Shown in pieces: positions 26,086 through 33,423 of a stretch of 64,000 nucleotides of DNA. The stretch is from Bog-375 sp049587755 (lineage in GTDB: Bacteria; Acidobacteriota; Terriglobia; Bryobacterales; Bryobacteraceae). Where the stretch lies: assembly GCA_049587755.1 (NCBI GenBank), contig JBAVEN010000054.1, forward strand, positions 40,415-104,414, given 5' to 3'. The translations under genes were made by a program, and so were the position numbers. The notes under the pieces were generated by a model, which was not told where the DNA came from, did not search any database, and saw only the letters and a list, made by a program, of their open reading frames with translations. Every line of letters begins with the position of its first letter. Position 1 is the stretch's first letter.

Positions 26086-26952
26086 TCACGCCCCCTTGGG
26101 ATAGCAGCCGAGCACGCGGAGGAAGTCGGCGATTTCTTCCAGGTGGCGGAGGGCGTTGCGGGAGTGAGGATGGTCGACGTGGCCGAGGAAGTCCAGATAA
26201 AAGAGATACTCGTAGGGCTTGCCGCGCAGCGGGCGCGATTCGATCTTGGTGAGATTGAGGTCGCGCAAAGCGAAGGCGCTCAGGGCGCGAAACAGCGCTC
26301 CGGGAATGTTGCGCGTGCTGAACACCACGGATGTTTTCCAAACGGTTCCGGACGGCGCGCGGAGGGGATGGCGCCTGGCATACGCGGGCGTGCGCAGCAG
26401 GAAGAAGCGGGTAAAATTCTGCCGGTCGCTTTCGATCGATTTGCGCAAAATGCGCGCTCCGTAGATTTCCGCGGCCACCGCGGAGGCGATGGCGCCGGCG
26501 TCGGTGAGCCCCTCCTCGACAATCATCTTCGCGCTGCCGGCCGTATCGTAATACGGAATTCGTTCGATTTGCGGGTTGGCGAGAAAGAAATCCAGGCACT
26601 GGTTGAGCGCCACTGGGTGCGAAAATACGCGCCTGATCTGGCGGAAGGCTACACCTTTGGCGGCGATCAAATTGTGCACGATGCGCACGCTGGTCTCAGC
26701 CACGATCGGCAATTCGAAATGCAGTAGGTGATCGTAGTTTTCGTGGACCGATCCGGCCAGCGTGTTCTCGATCGGCGCCACGGCGCCAGCCACGCTGCCT
26801 TGCTTCAGGCTGCGGAAGATGTCTTCGAAGCGCACGCAGGGCTGGACCGCGGCGGTGGGTCCCAGCAGTTGGCGCACCGCCTGTTCGCTGAAAGCGCCGC
26901 GTTCGCCCTGGAAGGCAATGGCCCGCGAGCGGCGCGGGCGCAAGGCCTTCAT
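26086..26952 (-). CDS. pheA: Prephenate dehydratase
   Basis: This enzyme converts prephenate to phenylpyruvate in phenylalanine synthesis. It is a 288-aa monofunctional form without a chorismate mutase domain. The N-terminal motif 'IAFQGERGAFSEQAV' and 'GAVAPIENTLAGSVHENYD' are present; the catalytic T-R-F segment appears as 'QNFTRFFLL'. An ACT domain for phenylalanine feedback follows, with 'RDLNLTKIESRPLRGKPYEYLF' split around the conserved ESRP. Its start overlaps the ubiX stop by 4 bases, so the two are coupled. Confidence 0.93.
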   Translation of the reverse strand: MKALRPRRSRAIAFQGERGAFSEQAVRQLLGPTAAVQPCVRFEDIFRSLKQGSVAGAVAPIENTLAGSVHENYDHLLHFELPIVAETSVRIVHNLIAAKGVAFRQIRRVFSHPVALNQCLDFFLANPQIERIPYYDTAGSAKMIVEEGLTDAGAIASAVAAEIYGARILRKSIESDRQNFTRFFLLRTPAYARRHPLRAPSGTVWKTSVVFSTRNIPGALFRALSAFALRDLNLTKIESRPLRGKPYEYLFYLDFLGHVDHPHSRNALRHLEEIADFLRVLGCYPKGA

Positions 26953-27515
26953 CGCCCGGCTCCTTGCCAGCGGCGAATCGAGGGATCGGGCAGGCCGAGC
27001 AGATCAAGCACGCGGTCCAGGCTGTGGTCCACCAGATCCATGACGGTTTGCGGGTGGTGGTAGAAGCCGGGAATGGGCGGCGCGATGATGGCCCCCATTT
27101 CCGCCAAAGCCGTCATACTGCGCAGATGGCCGAGATGGAATGGGGTTTCGCGCACCATGAGAATCAGCCGGCGCCGCTCCTTCAGGGTCACGTCGGCGGC
27201 GCGGGTCAGCAGGTTGGAAGTAAGGCCGTGCGCAATCGCGGACATGGTGTGGATGGAGCAAGGGGCGACCACCATGGCGTCAACGGGGTAAGAACCGCTG
27301 GCGAGCCTGGCGGATATATCCTCCGGAGAGTAGGAGTAGTCCGCCAGTGTTCGGATCTCGGCAATATTCTTTCCTGTTTCCAGGAAAAGGGTTTTCTCGC
27401 CCGATCTGGTCCAGACGAGGTGCAATTCAGTGTTCTCGATGGCGCGCAGCCGTTCCAGCAGCCGCACGCCGTAAAGGGAACCGCTGGCGCCGGAAATGCC
27501 GATGATGATTCTCAC
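26949..27515 (-). CDS. ubiX: Flavin prenyltransferase UbiX
   Basis: UbiX joins a dimethylallyl group to FMN, making the cofactor of UbiD decarboxylases. GTG 27515 gives 188 aa and starts directly with the family strand 'RIIIGISGASGSLYGVRLLE'; an upstream ATG at 27554 would add 13 unconserved residues. Also visible are 'VVAPCSIHTMSAIAHGLTSNLLTRAADV' in part (residues ~85-112) and 'LILMVRETPFHLGHLRSM', both typical. No ubiD or menaquinone/ubiquinone gene is adjacent; its coupling with pheA may simply be an operon convenience. Confidence 0.9.
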   Translation of the reverse strand: MRIIIGISGASGSLYGVRLLERLRAIENTELHLVWTRSGEKTLFLETGKNIAEIRTLADYSYSPEDISARLASGSYPVDAMVVAPCSIHTMSAIAHGLTSNLLTRAADVTLKERRRLILMVRETPFHLGHLRSMTALAEMGAIIAPPIPGFYHHPQTVMDLVDHSLDRVLDLLGLPDPSIRRWQGAGR

Positions 27516-27570
27516 GTTGCCTGTTTGGGGCGCCGCTTTCCAAATCCAGAACAAACAGCCTTAATATTAC

Positions 27571-27599
27571 TTGTCGCGGCTGGGCCGCCAAGGTATAAT
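27571..27599 (+). promoter_or_regulatory. Sigma-70-type promoter for the XRE/S24-like regulator
   Basis: TTGTCG (27571-27576), a 17-bp spacer and TATAAT (27594-27599) form the best complete promoter in the window. It lies in the divergent region with ubiX and reads toward the regulator gene at 27644, leaving a ~38-nt leader. Confidence 0.6.
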
Positions 27600-27643
27600 T
27601 CCGGGCGGGGGCCGGAGAACGGACACCCAGCCTGGATCATATC

Positions 27644-28447
27644 ATGGAGCGCGGCGGAGAACGGTTGAAGAGGACACGGGCGCGCCTGCGGCTGACTTAC
27701 CGCGAGGTGGTGCAGGCCAGCCACGAGATCGCCGGGCGTCACGGCAGCGAGTTTTCGATCGCTTTAAGCCGGCTGGCCGACATCGAAAACAAGGGCACGG
27801 TGCCTAACATCTTTCGTCTGTATTCGCTTTGTGCGATCTACCGGCTGAACCTGGAGGACGTGCTGCGCTGGTACGGCGTGCCGGCCGACGGACTGGCCGG
27901 CGAGGCGCTGCAGGTGAAGCTGAACGCAACTCACCTGGCGGCGTTTGGCGCCGGGCCCCGGGTGCTGATTCCCGAACCACGGGACGCCGTAGTGGATTGG
28001 AACCGGACCACTTTCCTGAGCCAGTTTGTGCGCCGTTTCGGGAAAATGCCGCTCAGTTTCCTGAACGGCCTGGACGTGCGGGAGTACCGGTATGGGCTGA
28101 TCGGCTTGGAAGACTGGTCGATGTATCCGATCCTGCACCCCGGCTCGGTGGTAGCGATTGACGACCGGCGCCGCAAGATCCAGAGTGGGGGCTGGAGCGA
28201 TGAGCAGGAACGGCCGATCTACTTTCTGGAGTCCCGCGAGGGCTATCTGTGCGGGTGGTGCACGCTGGCTGGCGGCCGGTTGATCCTGCAACCGCATCCG
28301 GCGTCGCAGCGGCCGCCGGTTGTTTTCGAGTATCCCCGGGAAGTGGACGTTATTGGGCGGGTCGTTGGAGTGGCGATGCTGTTGCAATCGAGAAGACGAC
28401 GTCCCGCTCGACACGGAGCAGATCCATCAGTGTCTCCAAGTCCGTAA
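27644..28447 (+). CDS. XRE-type helix-turn-helix protein with S24/LexA-like C-terminal domain
   Basis: This is a 267-aa putative regulator. The N-terminal ~65 residues fit an XRE helix-turn-helix ('LRLTYREVVQASHEIAGRHG' ... 'ALSRLADIENKGTVPNIFRL'). The C-terminal half has 'GLEDWSMYPILHPGSVVAIDD', like the S24/LexA serine motif (family GDSM.P.l..Gd.v..d). The catalytic lysine strand seems absent ('LCGWCTLAGGRLILQPHP'), so self-cleavage is doubtful and it may be a sensor. It has its own promoter and overlaps the next gene tail-to-tail by 98 bp. Confidence 0.75.
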   Translation: MERGGERLKRTRARLRLTYREVVQASHEIAGRHGSEFSIALSRLADIENKGTVPNIFRLYSLCAIYRLNLEDVLRWYGVPADGLAGEALQVKLNATHLAAFGAGPRVLIPEPRDAVVDWNRTTFLSQFVRRFGKMPLSFLNGLDVREYRYGLIGLEDWSMYPILHPGSVVAIDDRRRKIQSGGWSDEQERPIYFLESREGYLCGWCTLAGGRLILQPHPASQRPPVVFEYPREVDVIGRVVGVAMLLQSRRRRPARHGADPSVSPSP

Positions 28448-28808
28448 AATAGAGCAGGCGCTCGACATCGGACGCGGCAACCGGCGCCAAGTTGCGGTAG
28501 TAGCTCGCATAGCGCGGTCCGCTGCTGGAGACCAGGTACTCGCTCAGGTCGTTTTTCTGATCCGCCAGACTGCAACCGAGCCATTCCGAAAAAACCCGGT
28601 TATGGTACTGCAACACCGTCCGATCCAGGTCGCCGGCGGCCACGAACAGGGACAACCGCTCGTGCGAATAGTGTCCGGTGATCGGATCGCGCAGGGAAGC
28701 CAGATAGGCTAACCGCCCGAACACTGTTGGAATGATAGCCAGTGCGCGGCGCAGCGACTCAGCCGCAACCTCTTGACTCGATTCCCGACCTGTACCAAAA
28801 CTCGGCAT
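28350..28808 (-). CDS. Unknown protein, ~152 aa, convergent with the S24-like regulator
   Basis: ATG 28808 (MPSFGTGRESSQEVAAES) is preferred; the frame is open to ATG 28922, but the extra 38 residues look non-coding. The protein is helical and soluble: 'RALAIIPTVFGRLAYLASLRD', 'LDRTVLQYHNRVFSEWLGC', 'ASDVERLLYFTDLETLMDLLR'. No family is recognised. Its 3' 98 bases are antisense to the 3' end of the regulator gene. Codon use in both frames is protein-like, so both genes are probably real. Confidence 0.6.
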   Translation of the reverse strand: MPSFGTGRESSQEVAAESLRRALAIIPTVFGRLAYLASLRDPITGHYSHERLSLFVAAGDLDRTVLQYHNRVFSEWLGCSLADQKNDLSEYLVSSSGPRYASYYRNLAPVAASDVERLLYFTDLETLMDLLRVERDVVFSIATASPLQRPAQ

Positions 28809-28990
28809 GCTCGTCCGTGCACTGCTCAGTTTACACCTTAGGATGTTTCCGGCAATGCTTGCATTCCGATAGCAGCGCATTCCTATCCAATAGTGTTCCA
28901 GAAGCGGAAATATTCTTGGCAATTCACCCTATAACGGTACAGTTCCACCTAGTATAGTACGTGTTTTGGTACTGCGAAAGGACCCTCCCC

Positions 28991-29107
28991 ATGAAAAAGC
29001 TCGCACTGCTGGCAATTGTGGTTCTGTCATTCGTCGCCTCCGCGCGAACGACAAGCAAGGCAGACAATCCTATCCCGACCTGCAACCCCTGCCAGTACGT
29101 GAAGTAG
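28991..29107 (+). CDS. Tiny secreted peptide with CxxC, 38 aa
   Basis: The ATG at 28991 follows AAAGGA by about 10 bases. The peptide is a clean signal sequence (MKKLALLAIVVLSFVASA) plus a ~20-residue mature part ending 'PTCNPCQYVK' with a CxxC pair. It ends at TAG 29107. It is too short for homology; a lysis/bacteriocin-like, metal-binding or redox peptide are possibilities. It lies alone between the unknown minus-strand gene and a membrane protein gene. Confidence 0.45.
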   Translation: MKKLALLAIVVLSFVASARTTSKADNPIPTCNPCQYVK

Positions 29108-29180
29108 TGGCACCGATGCCGTGCCGTGGGCTGCTCAAGGCCATTCTCAGTGATAGAATCGCCTTGAGCACCCCAAATCC

Positions 29181-29960
29181 ATGCCCACTGCTGCGATCCA
29201 GCAATACCTCCAGATACTGCTGCTGCTCGGATCGATTCTCGTGGTCGCGAAGCTCTATCGCAGTGGGCTTTGGCGGAAATACCCTGTTTTCTTCGCCTAT
29301 TTCGCCTTCCGCATACCGAATTCTGTTTGGCCGTTGACGGTAGGCACCGGGTCGTTGGTCTATTTAGAGTTGTGGCTGTACACGTCGCCGGTATGTGTGG
29401 TTTTTTACGTCTTGCTCGTGGCGGAGTTGTACCGGCTTATTCTGGAAAAATACCGCGGTTTGGAAACCATGGGCCGTTGGGCGATGTATGCGGCCACGGT
29501 CGTGTCGGTAGTGATTTCGGTGCTGGCGCTGCTGCCGCATTTCACTCCTGCCATGCCCCAACGCTCCAAGCACGTGGGATATGAAATCGCTCTCGAGCGA
29601 GGAGTCGATTTCAGTTTGGTGGTGTTCATCCTGCTGCTGCTGTTGTTTCTAAGCCGATTTCCCATTCCATTGAGCCGCAACGTGGTGGTGCACGCAGCGA
29701 TCTTTTCCCTATATTTTCTCACGGCTGCGCTGGGCTCATTACTGCACGCGCTTTGGGGGATCAACCTGTCGGCCGAGGTCAATCTTTTTCTGAGCTGCAC
29801 CTCGCTGCTTTGCGTGGTGGCGTGGTTGCTGCTGCTCAACCCTGCCGGAGAAAATGTGCCAGCACACCTACCGCTGCTCGGATCAGGGGATGAGGAAAAA
29901 ATCCTTAGGGAGTTGGATGCAGTCAACGCTGCGCTGCTGCGAGCCTCCCGCCAAGTCTGA
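29181..29960 (+). CDS. Multi-pass membrane protein of unknown function, 259 aa
   Basis: About seven transmembrane helices are visible, starting 'YLQILLLLGSILVVAKLY' and including 'AMYAATVVSVVISVLALLP', 'FSLVVFILLLLLFLSRF' and 'LLCVVAWLLLLNP'. The C-terminal ~45 residues are cytosolic and charged. There is no enzyme motif. I associate this layout with unknown acidobacterial proteins that occur next to a short protein like the one at 30047. A -10-like TAGAAT lies at 29154-29159, giving a short leader. Confidence 0.75.
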   Translation: MPTAAIQQYLQILLLLGSILVVAKLYRSGLWRKYPVFFAYFAFRIPNSVWPLTVGTGSLVYLELWLYTSPVCVVFYVLLVAELYRLILEKYRGLETMGRWAMYAATVVSVVISVLALLPHFTPAMPQRSKHVGYEIALERGVDFSLVVFILLLLLFLSRFPIPLSRNVVVHAAIFSLYFLTAALGSLLHALWGINLSAEVNLFLSCTSLLCVVAWLLLLNPAGENVPAHLPLLGSGDEEKILRELDAVNAALLRASRQV

Positions 29961-30031
29961 GATTCAATTGTAGTTTAGCTAATTAGCACTATTAGTACTG
30001 AATAGGGTTGCTTTCTCTGGTACCATTACCC

Positions 30032-30037
30032 TACAAT
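30032..30037 (+). promoter_or_regulatory. -10-like TACAAT, N9 before ATG 30047
   Basis: TACAAT ends nine bases before ATG 30047 and three before GTG 30041. No ribosome site is present after it, again compatible with a leaderless message. Confidence 0.35.
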
Positions 30038-30046
30038 TGAGTGCAG

Positions 30047-30574
30047 ATGGTGGATGCGGTAGTTGTGGCAATACTGATTTCGGCGGGGCTGCTCACCGCA
30101 CTTGGGCTCGTGATCCGGAGTGTGGCGTTCGCTCACAGCACTCTGCCGGTGACGGCGGAGTGGATCGCCAACCTCTCCGGAGAGCGGTACCGGCCGATGT
30201 TGCGGCTGCTGGATGGCAGCGATCTCGAGTTCCTGCGGTTGCAACCCGGCGTCGATAGGCAGATGGCCGCCAAGCTGCGCCGCGAGCGGTGCGAGGTCTT
30301 CCAGGGATACTTGCGGTGTTTGCAGGCCGATTTTGGCAGGGCCACAGTCGCTCTCAAAGTGCTGATGGTGCAGTCGCGCGAAGACCGGCCCGACCTTGCC
30401 GCGGCGCTGTTCCATCAACAACTGGCATTTGGATGCGGCATGGTGGCAGCGCGCGCGCGGCTGTTCCTCTACCGCTGGGGCATTGGCTCCGTTGACGTAA
30501 CCGGGCCGGTGCGCGTCTTCGAAGCGGTGCGAACCGAGCTGTGCAATGCGCTGCCGGTTGGCCTGGCGGCGTAA
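30047..30574 (+). CDS. Unknown protein with N-terminal membrane helix, 175 aa
   Basis: ATG 30047 is preferred to GTG 30041. One N-terminal transmembrane segment ('AVVVAILISAGLLTALGLVI') anchors a helical cytosolic or periplasmic domain ('ANLSGERYRPMLRLLDGSDLEFLR', residues ~40-65; 'FQGYLRCLQADFGRATVALKVL'). The D-L-E-F-L-R / R-R-E-R pattern suggests an alpha-helical interaction domain. No known family. It follows the 259-aa membrane protein by ~85 bp and may function with it. Confidence 0.7.
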   Translation: MVDAVVVAILISAGLLTALGLVIRSVAFAHSTLPVTAEWIANLSGERYRPMLRLLDGSDLEFLRLQPGVDRQMAAKLRRERCEVFQGYLRCLQADFGRATVALKVLMVQSREDRPDLAAALFHQQLAFGCGMVAARARLFLYRWGIGSVDVTGPVRVFEAVRTELCNALPVGLAA

Positions 30575-30619
30575 ACCAATTGGCAATCGGGGAATGCGGC
30601 GGGGCGGGAGACTGTCCGC

Positions 30620-31357
30620 TCACAAGCGCTTGAGCATCTCCTTGGCCTCCTGAAAGCGCGGAAATTTCTTTTCGGCTTCGCGGAACTCGCGGCTGTGCAC
30701 GCGGCGCCGGGCGCCGGCATGATTGACCGGGAACCGCAAGTGGAGCATCTCATGGAACAGCACGTATTCGAGGGCCAGCAGCGGAATGCCCGGCTGATCG
30801 AAAATGCGGCTGATCACGATGGCATTGTGCGAGGGATCGAAGTGCCCGAGCATGCCGCGCGCGGGCCGGCGGCTCCAGCCCAGTTGCGGCCTTCCCATTA
30901 AGCCATCGAAGTAAAGCGCGTTGAGGCGCTCGAAGATTTCCTCCAGATTGTGACACTGGCCGGCAGGCCCGGAAAGGAACTTGCGCCCGCGGATCTGGCG
31001 CAGCAGTTGCGCCTGGCGCCGAATGTCGCGCCGGTTCAGATACAGGCGGTAGCGGTGCGCGTACATGCGCGGCACCGGCTTGCGGTAGAGCTTGCCGAGA
31101 AGAATGAACGCCAGCGCTTCGGTCACCGGGGCCGGGGCGCCGGCCAGCAGGTCGCTGATCCTCACCCGGAGGCAGCCGTCGCGCAGCGAAATGGAGCTGT
31201 CCGCATTGGCGAACTGGCAGAACTCGACGCGCAGGTCGGGCAGAGGCGTGCGCGGCCGGAGCGCGCGGAAAACGCGGGCGTAAATCTGTTCCGGCGTTTC
31301 GAAAAACAGCAGAGCGGGCAGGCTCTCGCTCGCGATCGTGCGGTCTTCGCCCGGCAT
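30620..31357 (-). CDS. SprT-like zinc metallopeptidase
   Basis: This is a 245-aa predicted metallopeptidase. Zinc motif HEMLH is at residues 202-206 ('YVLFHEMLHLRFPV'), followed by a histidine-rich 'NHAGARRRVHSREFREAEK', where His/Glu could provide the third ligand, as in SprT/YgjP-like proteins. The middle has 'EEIFERLNALYFDGLMGRPQLGWS', close to the SprT-family opening ('FN..F....l....l.ws'). It probably cleaves DNA-protein crosslinks or acts on DNA-bound proteins; this is family-based inference. The gene starts 7 bp after the carboxypeptidase-regulatory-like gene. Confidence 0.72.
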   Translation of the reverse strand: MPGEDRTIASESLPALLFFETPEQIYARVFRALRPRTPLPDLRVEFCQFANADSSISLRDGCLRVRISDLLAGAPAPVTEALAFILLGKLYRKPVPRMYAHRYRLYLNRRDIRRQAQLLRQIRGRKFLSGPAGQCHNLEEIFERLNALYFDGLMGRPQLGWSRRPARGMLGHFDPSHNAIVISRIFDQPGIPLLALEYVLFHEMLHLRFPVNHAGARRRVHSREFREAEKKFPRFQEAKEMLKRL

Positions 31358-31363
31358 CCCGCG

Positions 31364-31759
31364 TCAGTGCGCCGAGTACTGCTGCTGCGGCGGATTGAGA
31401 ACCACGTCAATGCTCTTTTGGTCCTCTTCCACTACGAAGACCTTGCCGAAGGTCTGGTAGCCCTTGGCGTTGACCTGAATCAGGATGTCGCCTTGCGGGA
31501 TGGGCGGCACGCGGGCTATCCCATCCTGGTTGGTGCGCATTTCGAAGGTGGTGTTGACGGCCTTGCCGTAGCGGGCGGCGGGGTGTTTGGCGTTGGCCTT
31601 CCAGCGCACGATAACCTCGGCGCGGTCTATCGCGTGGCCGCCCTCCGTTTTTACCGCGATCTGCAGCTCGGTCATGGGACCGGTTGCCCAGGCGGTGGAA
31701 AGCGCCAGGCCGGCCAGCCCGGCCACCAGCAACGAAAGGCGAAGACTGCGATTCCGCAT
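31364..31759 (-). CDS. Secreted carboxypeptidase-regulatory-like protein, 131 aa
   Basis: A signal peptide ('LSLLVAGLAGLALSTAWA') precedes a single Ig-like CarboxypepD_reg/transthyretin-like fold: 'IAVKTEGGHAIDRAEVIVRW', 'RTNQDGIARVPPIPQGDILI', 'VNAKGYQTFGKVF'. These are the strands seen in the N-terminus of Oar-type receptors, but here as a free-standing protein. It is upstream of, and probably co-transcribed with, the SprT-like gene. The C-terminal 'PPQQQYSAH' is unstructured. Binding of an exported partner or glycan is a guess. Confidence 0.78.
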   Translation of the reverse strand: MRNRSLRLSLLVAGLAGLALSTAWATGPMTELQIAVKTEGGHAIDRAEVIVRWKANAKHPAARYGKAVNTTFEMRTNQDGIARVPPIPQGDILIQVNAKGYQTFGKVFVVEEDQKSIDVVLNPPQQQYSAH

Positions 31760-31818
31760 ACTTTGATTATCGCCGATGATAGAATGGAGTTGTAGTACCC
31801 ACCGTGCTTCTCAACAAT

Positions 31819-32167
31819 GGGGGCGCAACGGATTCGACGGGATTGAATCGGGGTGGGGAGGCGTGCCGGGTTCCGAGCTCCCGTAAAACGATCGGAAAAA
31901 CAGAACTGCCAATACGCAGTTTGCATACGCTGCCTAATTAGGTAGCCGCTCCAGCCGTTCGAGCCCGCGCGGCGGCCAGTGAGCGTCATTTTGCGGGATA
32001 GGCCAAAGGCTTCGGTCCGTAGCCGGCGGTCGAGATCCAATCGGGCTGGGCTTTCGCCGCTCTCGCCGGTTCTGAAGCGGAGGCCGAGACGAATGAGCCG
32101 GCTACGCACGTAGGCTCTTCATGCCGGGCTTTCTCGGACGGGGGTTCAACTCCCCCCGCCTCCACCA
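31819..32167 (+). ncRNA. ssrA: Transfer-messenger RNA (tmRNA), one-piece
   Basis: The 5' end GGGGGCGCAACGGATTCGAC and the 3' end with encoded CCA (32165-32167) are diagnostic. The acceptor stem pairs GGGGGCG with CGCCTCC and contains the G3-U70 pair that directs alanylation. The T-arm reads GGGGTTCAACTCCCC. The tag frame runs 31908-31937: GCC AAT ACG CAG TTT GCA TAC GCT GCC TAA, i.e. ANTQFAYAA, ending in the usual hydrophobic AA degradation signal. The RNA rescues stalled ribosomes together with SmpB. The internal region should fold into pseudoknots. Confidence 0.96.
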
Positions 32168-32562
32168 TTGCAATTGCGGAGCCTCTACACCCAAAGCGGG
32201 CCAACCCCGCCGTCATTTCTTACGCAGCAGAGCGCGGCGGCTCCGGGGTTCCGGGCTTGTGCCTGGTTTTGCCCAGCATTGTGCCCCGTCCACGCCTTCC
32301 GCGTTGCCATTTCAGTTAAACTTGCACCGCCCTGGCCAACATCTCTCCTCGATAAACACCGCAGCGATGCGTTACAGCCGTCTTCCGTCGCACCTGATCT
32401 CCCGTCTCGTCCTGTGATTCCAACCGTGGACATGCAGAACCGGCTTGGTCTCGGGTTTTCCCAGGCCCATCTTGGCCGGACTGTTCCTCTTTCGGCCCAT
32501 GCTGACAAGCCGTCGTCACCGCCCCCAGCTCGCTCAGTTTTCTTCGCTACGGCTCACCGGTC
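32168..32562. other. 395-bp stretch between ssrA and the SDR gene
   Basis: No gene is supported. A plus-strand frame 32168-32611 begins inside the ssrA 3' flank, is proline/serine/arginine-rich, has no recognisable motif and runs into the SDR gene. No intrinsic terminator with a T-run was found behind ssrA. Confidence 0.4.
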
Positions 32563-33423
32563 CTACCAGTCGAAGCCGCGGTCCTTGGGCACGATGCGCC
32601 GCAAGGTGTAGACATCGCCCGAATTGGACTGAGCAAGCAACTCGGGGAGACGATTCCACGGGTCCCAGACAGCGCTGATCAGTTTCCCGGTGATTCCGTC
32701 GCAGTGGCTGGAGAGCAGAAAAGCGCAGAGGTCGGCTGCTTTTTCGAGTGAAGCGCCTCCTTCATCCCTCTGCTTGACGGACCGCTGATAGAAAGCCTCT
32801 CCGGCCCGCTGCGGACCGGCGGCGAGCACCTCATCGAGCAGGCGCGTATTCAGCGGTCCTGGCGCGACCGCGTTCACGTCTATTCCGGCGCCTCGCGTCT
32901 CCTCCGCCAGTGTCTCAGTGAAACGGACTACCGCGGCTTTCGAAGCCGCGTAGGCGCTGAATTGAGGCAACGGCGCGGTTGCTCCGCCGCCGGACAGGTT
33001 CACGATTTTTCCGGCCCGGTTGCGCCGAAAGATCGGGAGGACGGCACGGCACAACAGTACGGTCCCCATCAGGTTGATCTCGATTGCTTGCCGCCACTCC
33101 TCCCAGACAACTTCTTCGGTGGGACCGATGGGTCCGTAAATCCCGGCGTTGTTCACCAGGCCGTCGAGCGAAGGCAGCCTGCTAGCAGCGGATTCGATCA
33201 GGCCCGACACGTCTTCCGGTCGCGAGACATCGGCGGCGTGCGCAAGAATCAACTGGCCGCTGGAAGCCTGCGTGCTCAGTTCCGCGCGCGTGGATTCGAG
33301 CTGGTCCTGGCTCCGCGCGCACAAGAGCAAATGCGCGCCTTCCCGGACACAAGCACGGGCAACCGCCTTTCCTAGACCCTGGCTGGCTCCGGTGACGACA
33401 ATACCGCGCCCTGAGAGGTTCAT
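32563..33423 (-). CDS. Short-chain dehydrogenase/reductase in glycan cluster
   Basis: The start is ATG 33423 (MNLSGRGIVVTGASQGLG), overlapping the stop of the upstream gene (ATGA); 286 aa. The Rossmann motif is TGASQGLG, followed by 'LVNNAGIYGP', a catalytic serine in 'IVNLSGGGAT' and YAASK as Y-x3-K. The C-terminal ~30 residues ('SGDVYTLRRIVPKDRGFDW') are longer than in simple SDRs. It probably reduces or oxidises a sugar nucleotide made by its cluster partners. It is the last gene of a four-gene, tightly overlapping unit. Confidence 0.85.
   Translation of the reverse strand: MNLSGRGIVVTGASQGLGKAVARACVREGAHLLLCARSQDQLESTRAELSTQASSGQLILAHAADVSRPEDVSGLIESAASRLPSLDGLVNNAGIYGPIGPTEEVVWEEWRQAIEINLMGTVLLCRAVLPIFRRNRAGKIVNLSGGGATAPLPQFSAYAASKAAVVRFTETLAEETRGAGIDVNAVAPGPLNTRLLDEVLAAGPQRAGEAFYQRSVKQRDEGGASLEKAADLCAFLLSSHCDGITGKLISAVWDPWNRLPELLAQSNSGDVYTLRRIVPKDRGFDW

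Noticed and set aside
31763..31785. ssrA promoter TTGATT ... TAGAAT
   Set aside because: The spacer is only 11 bp, too short for a sigma-70 promoter; no better pair was found.
32168..32611. 147-aa plus-strand frame downstream of ssrA
   Set aside because: No ribosome site, low-complexity S/P/R composition, and overlap with the SDR gene end.
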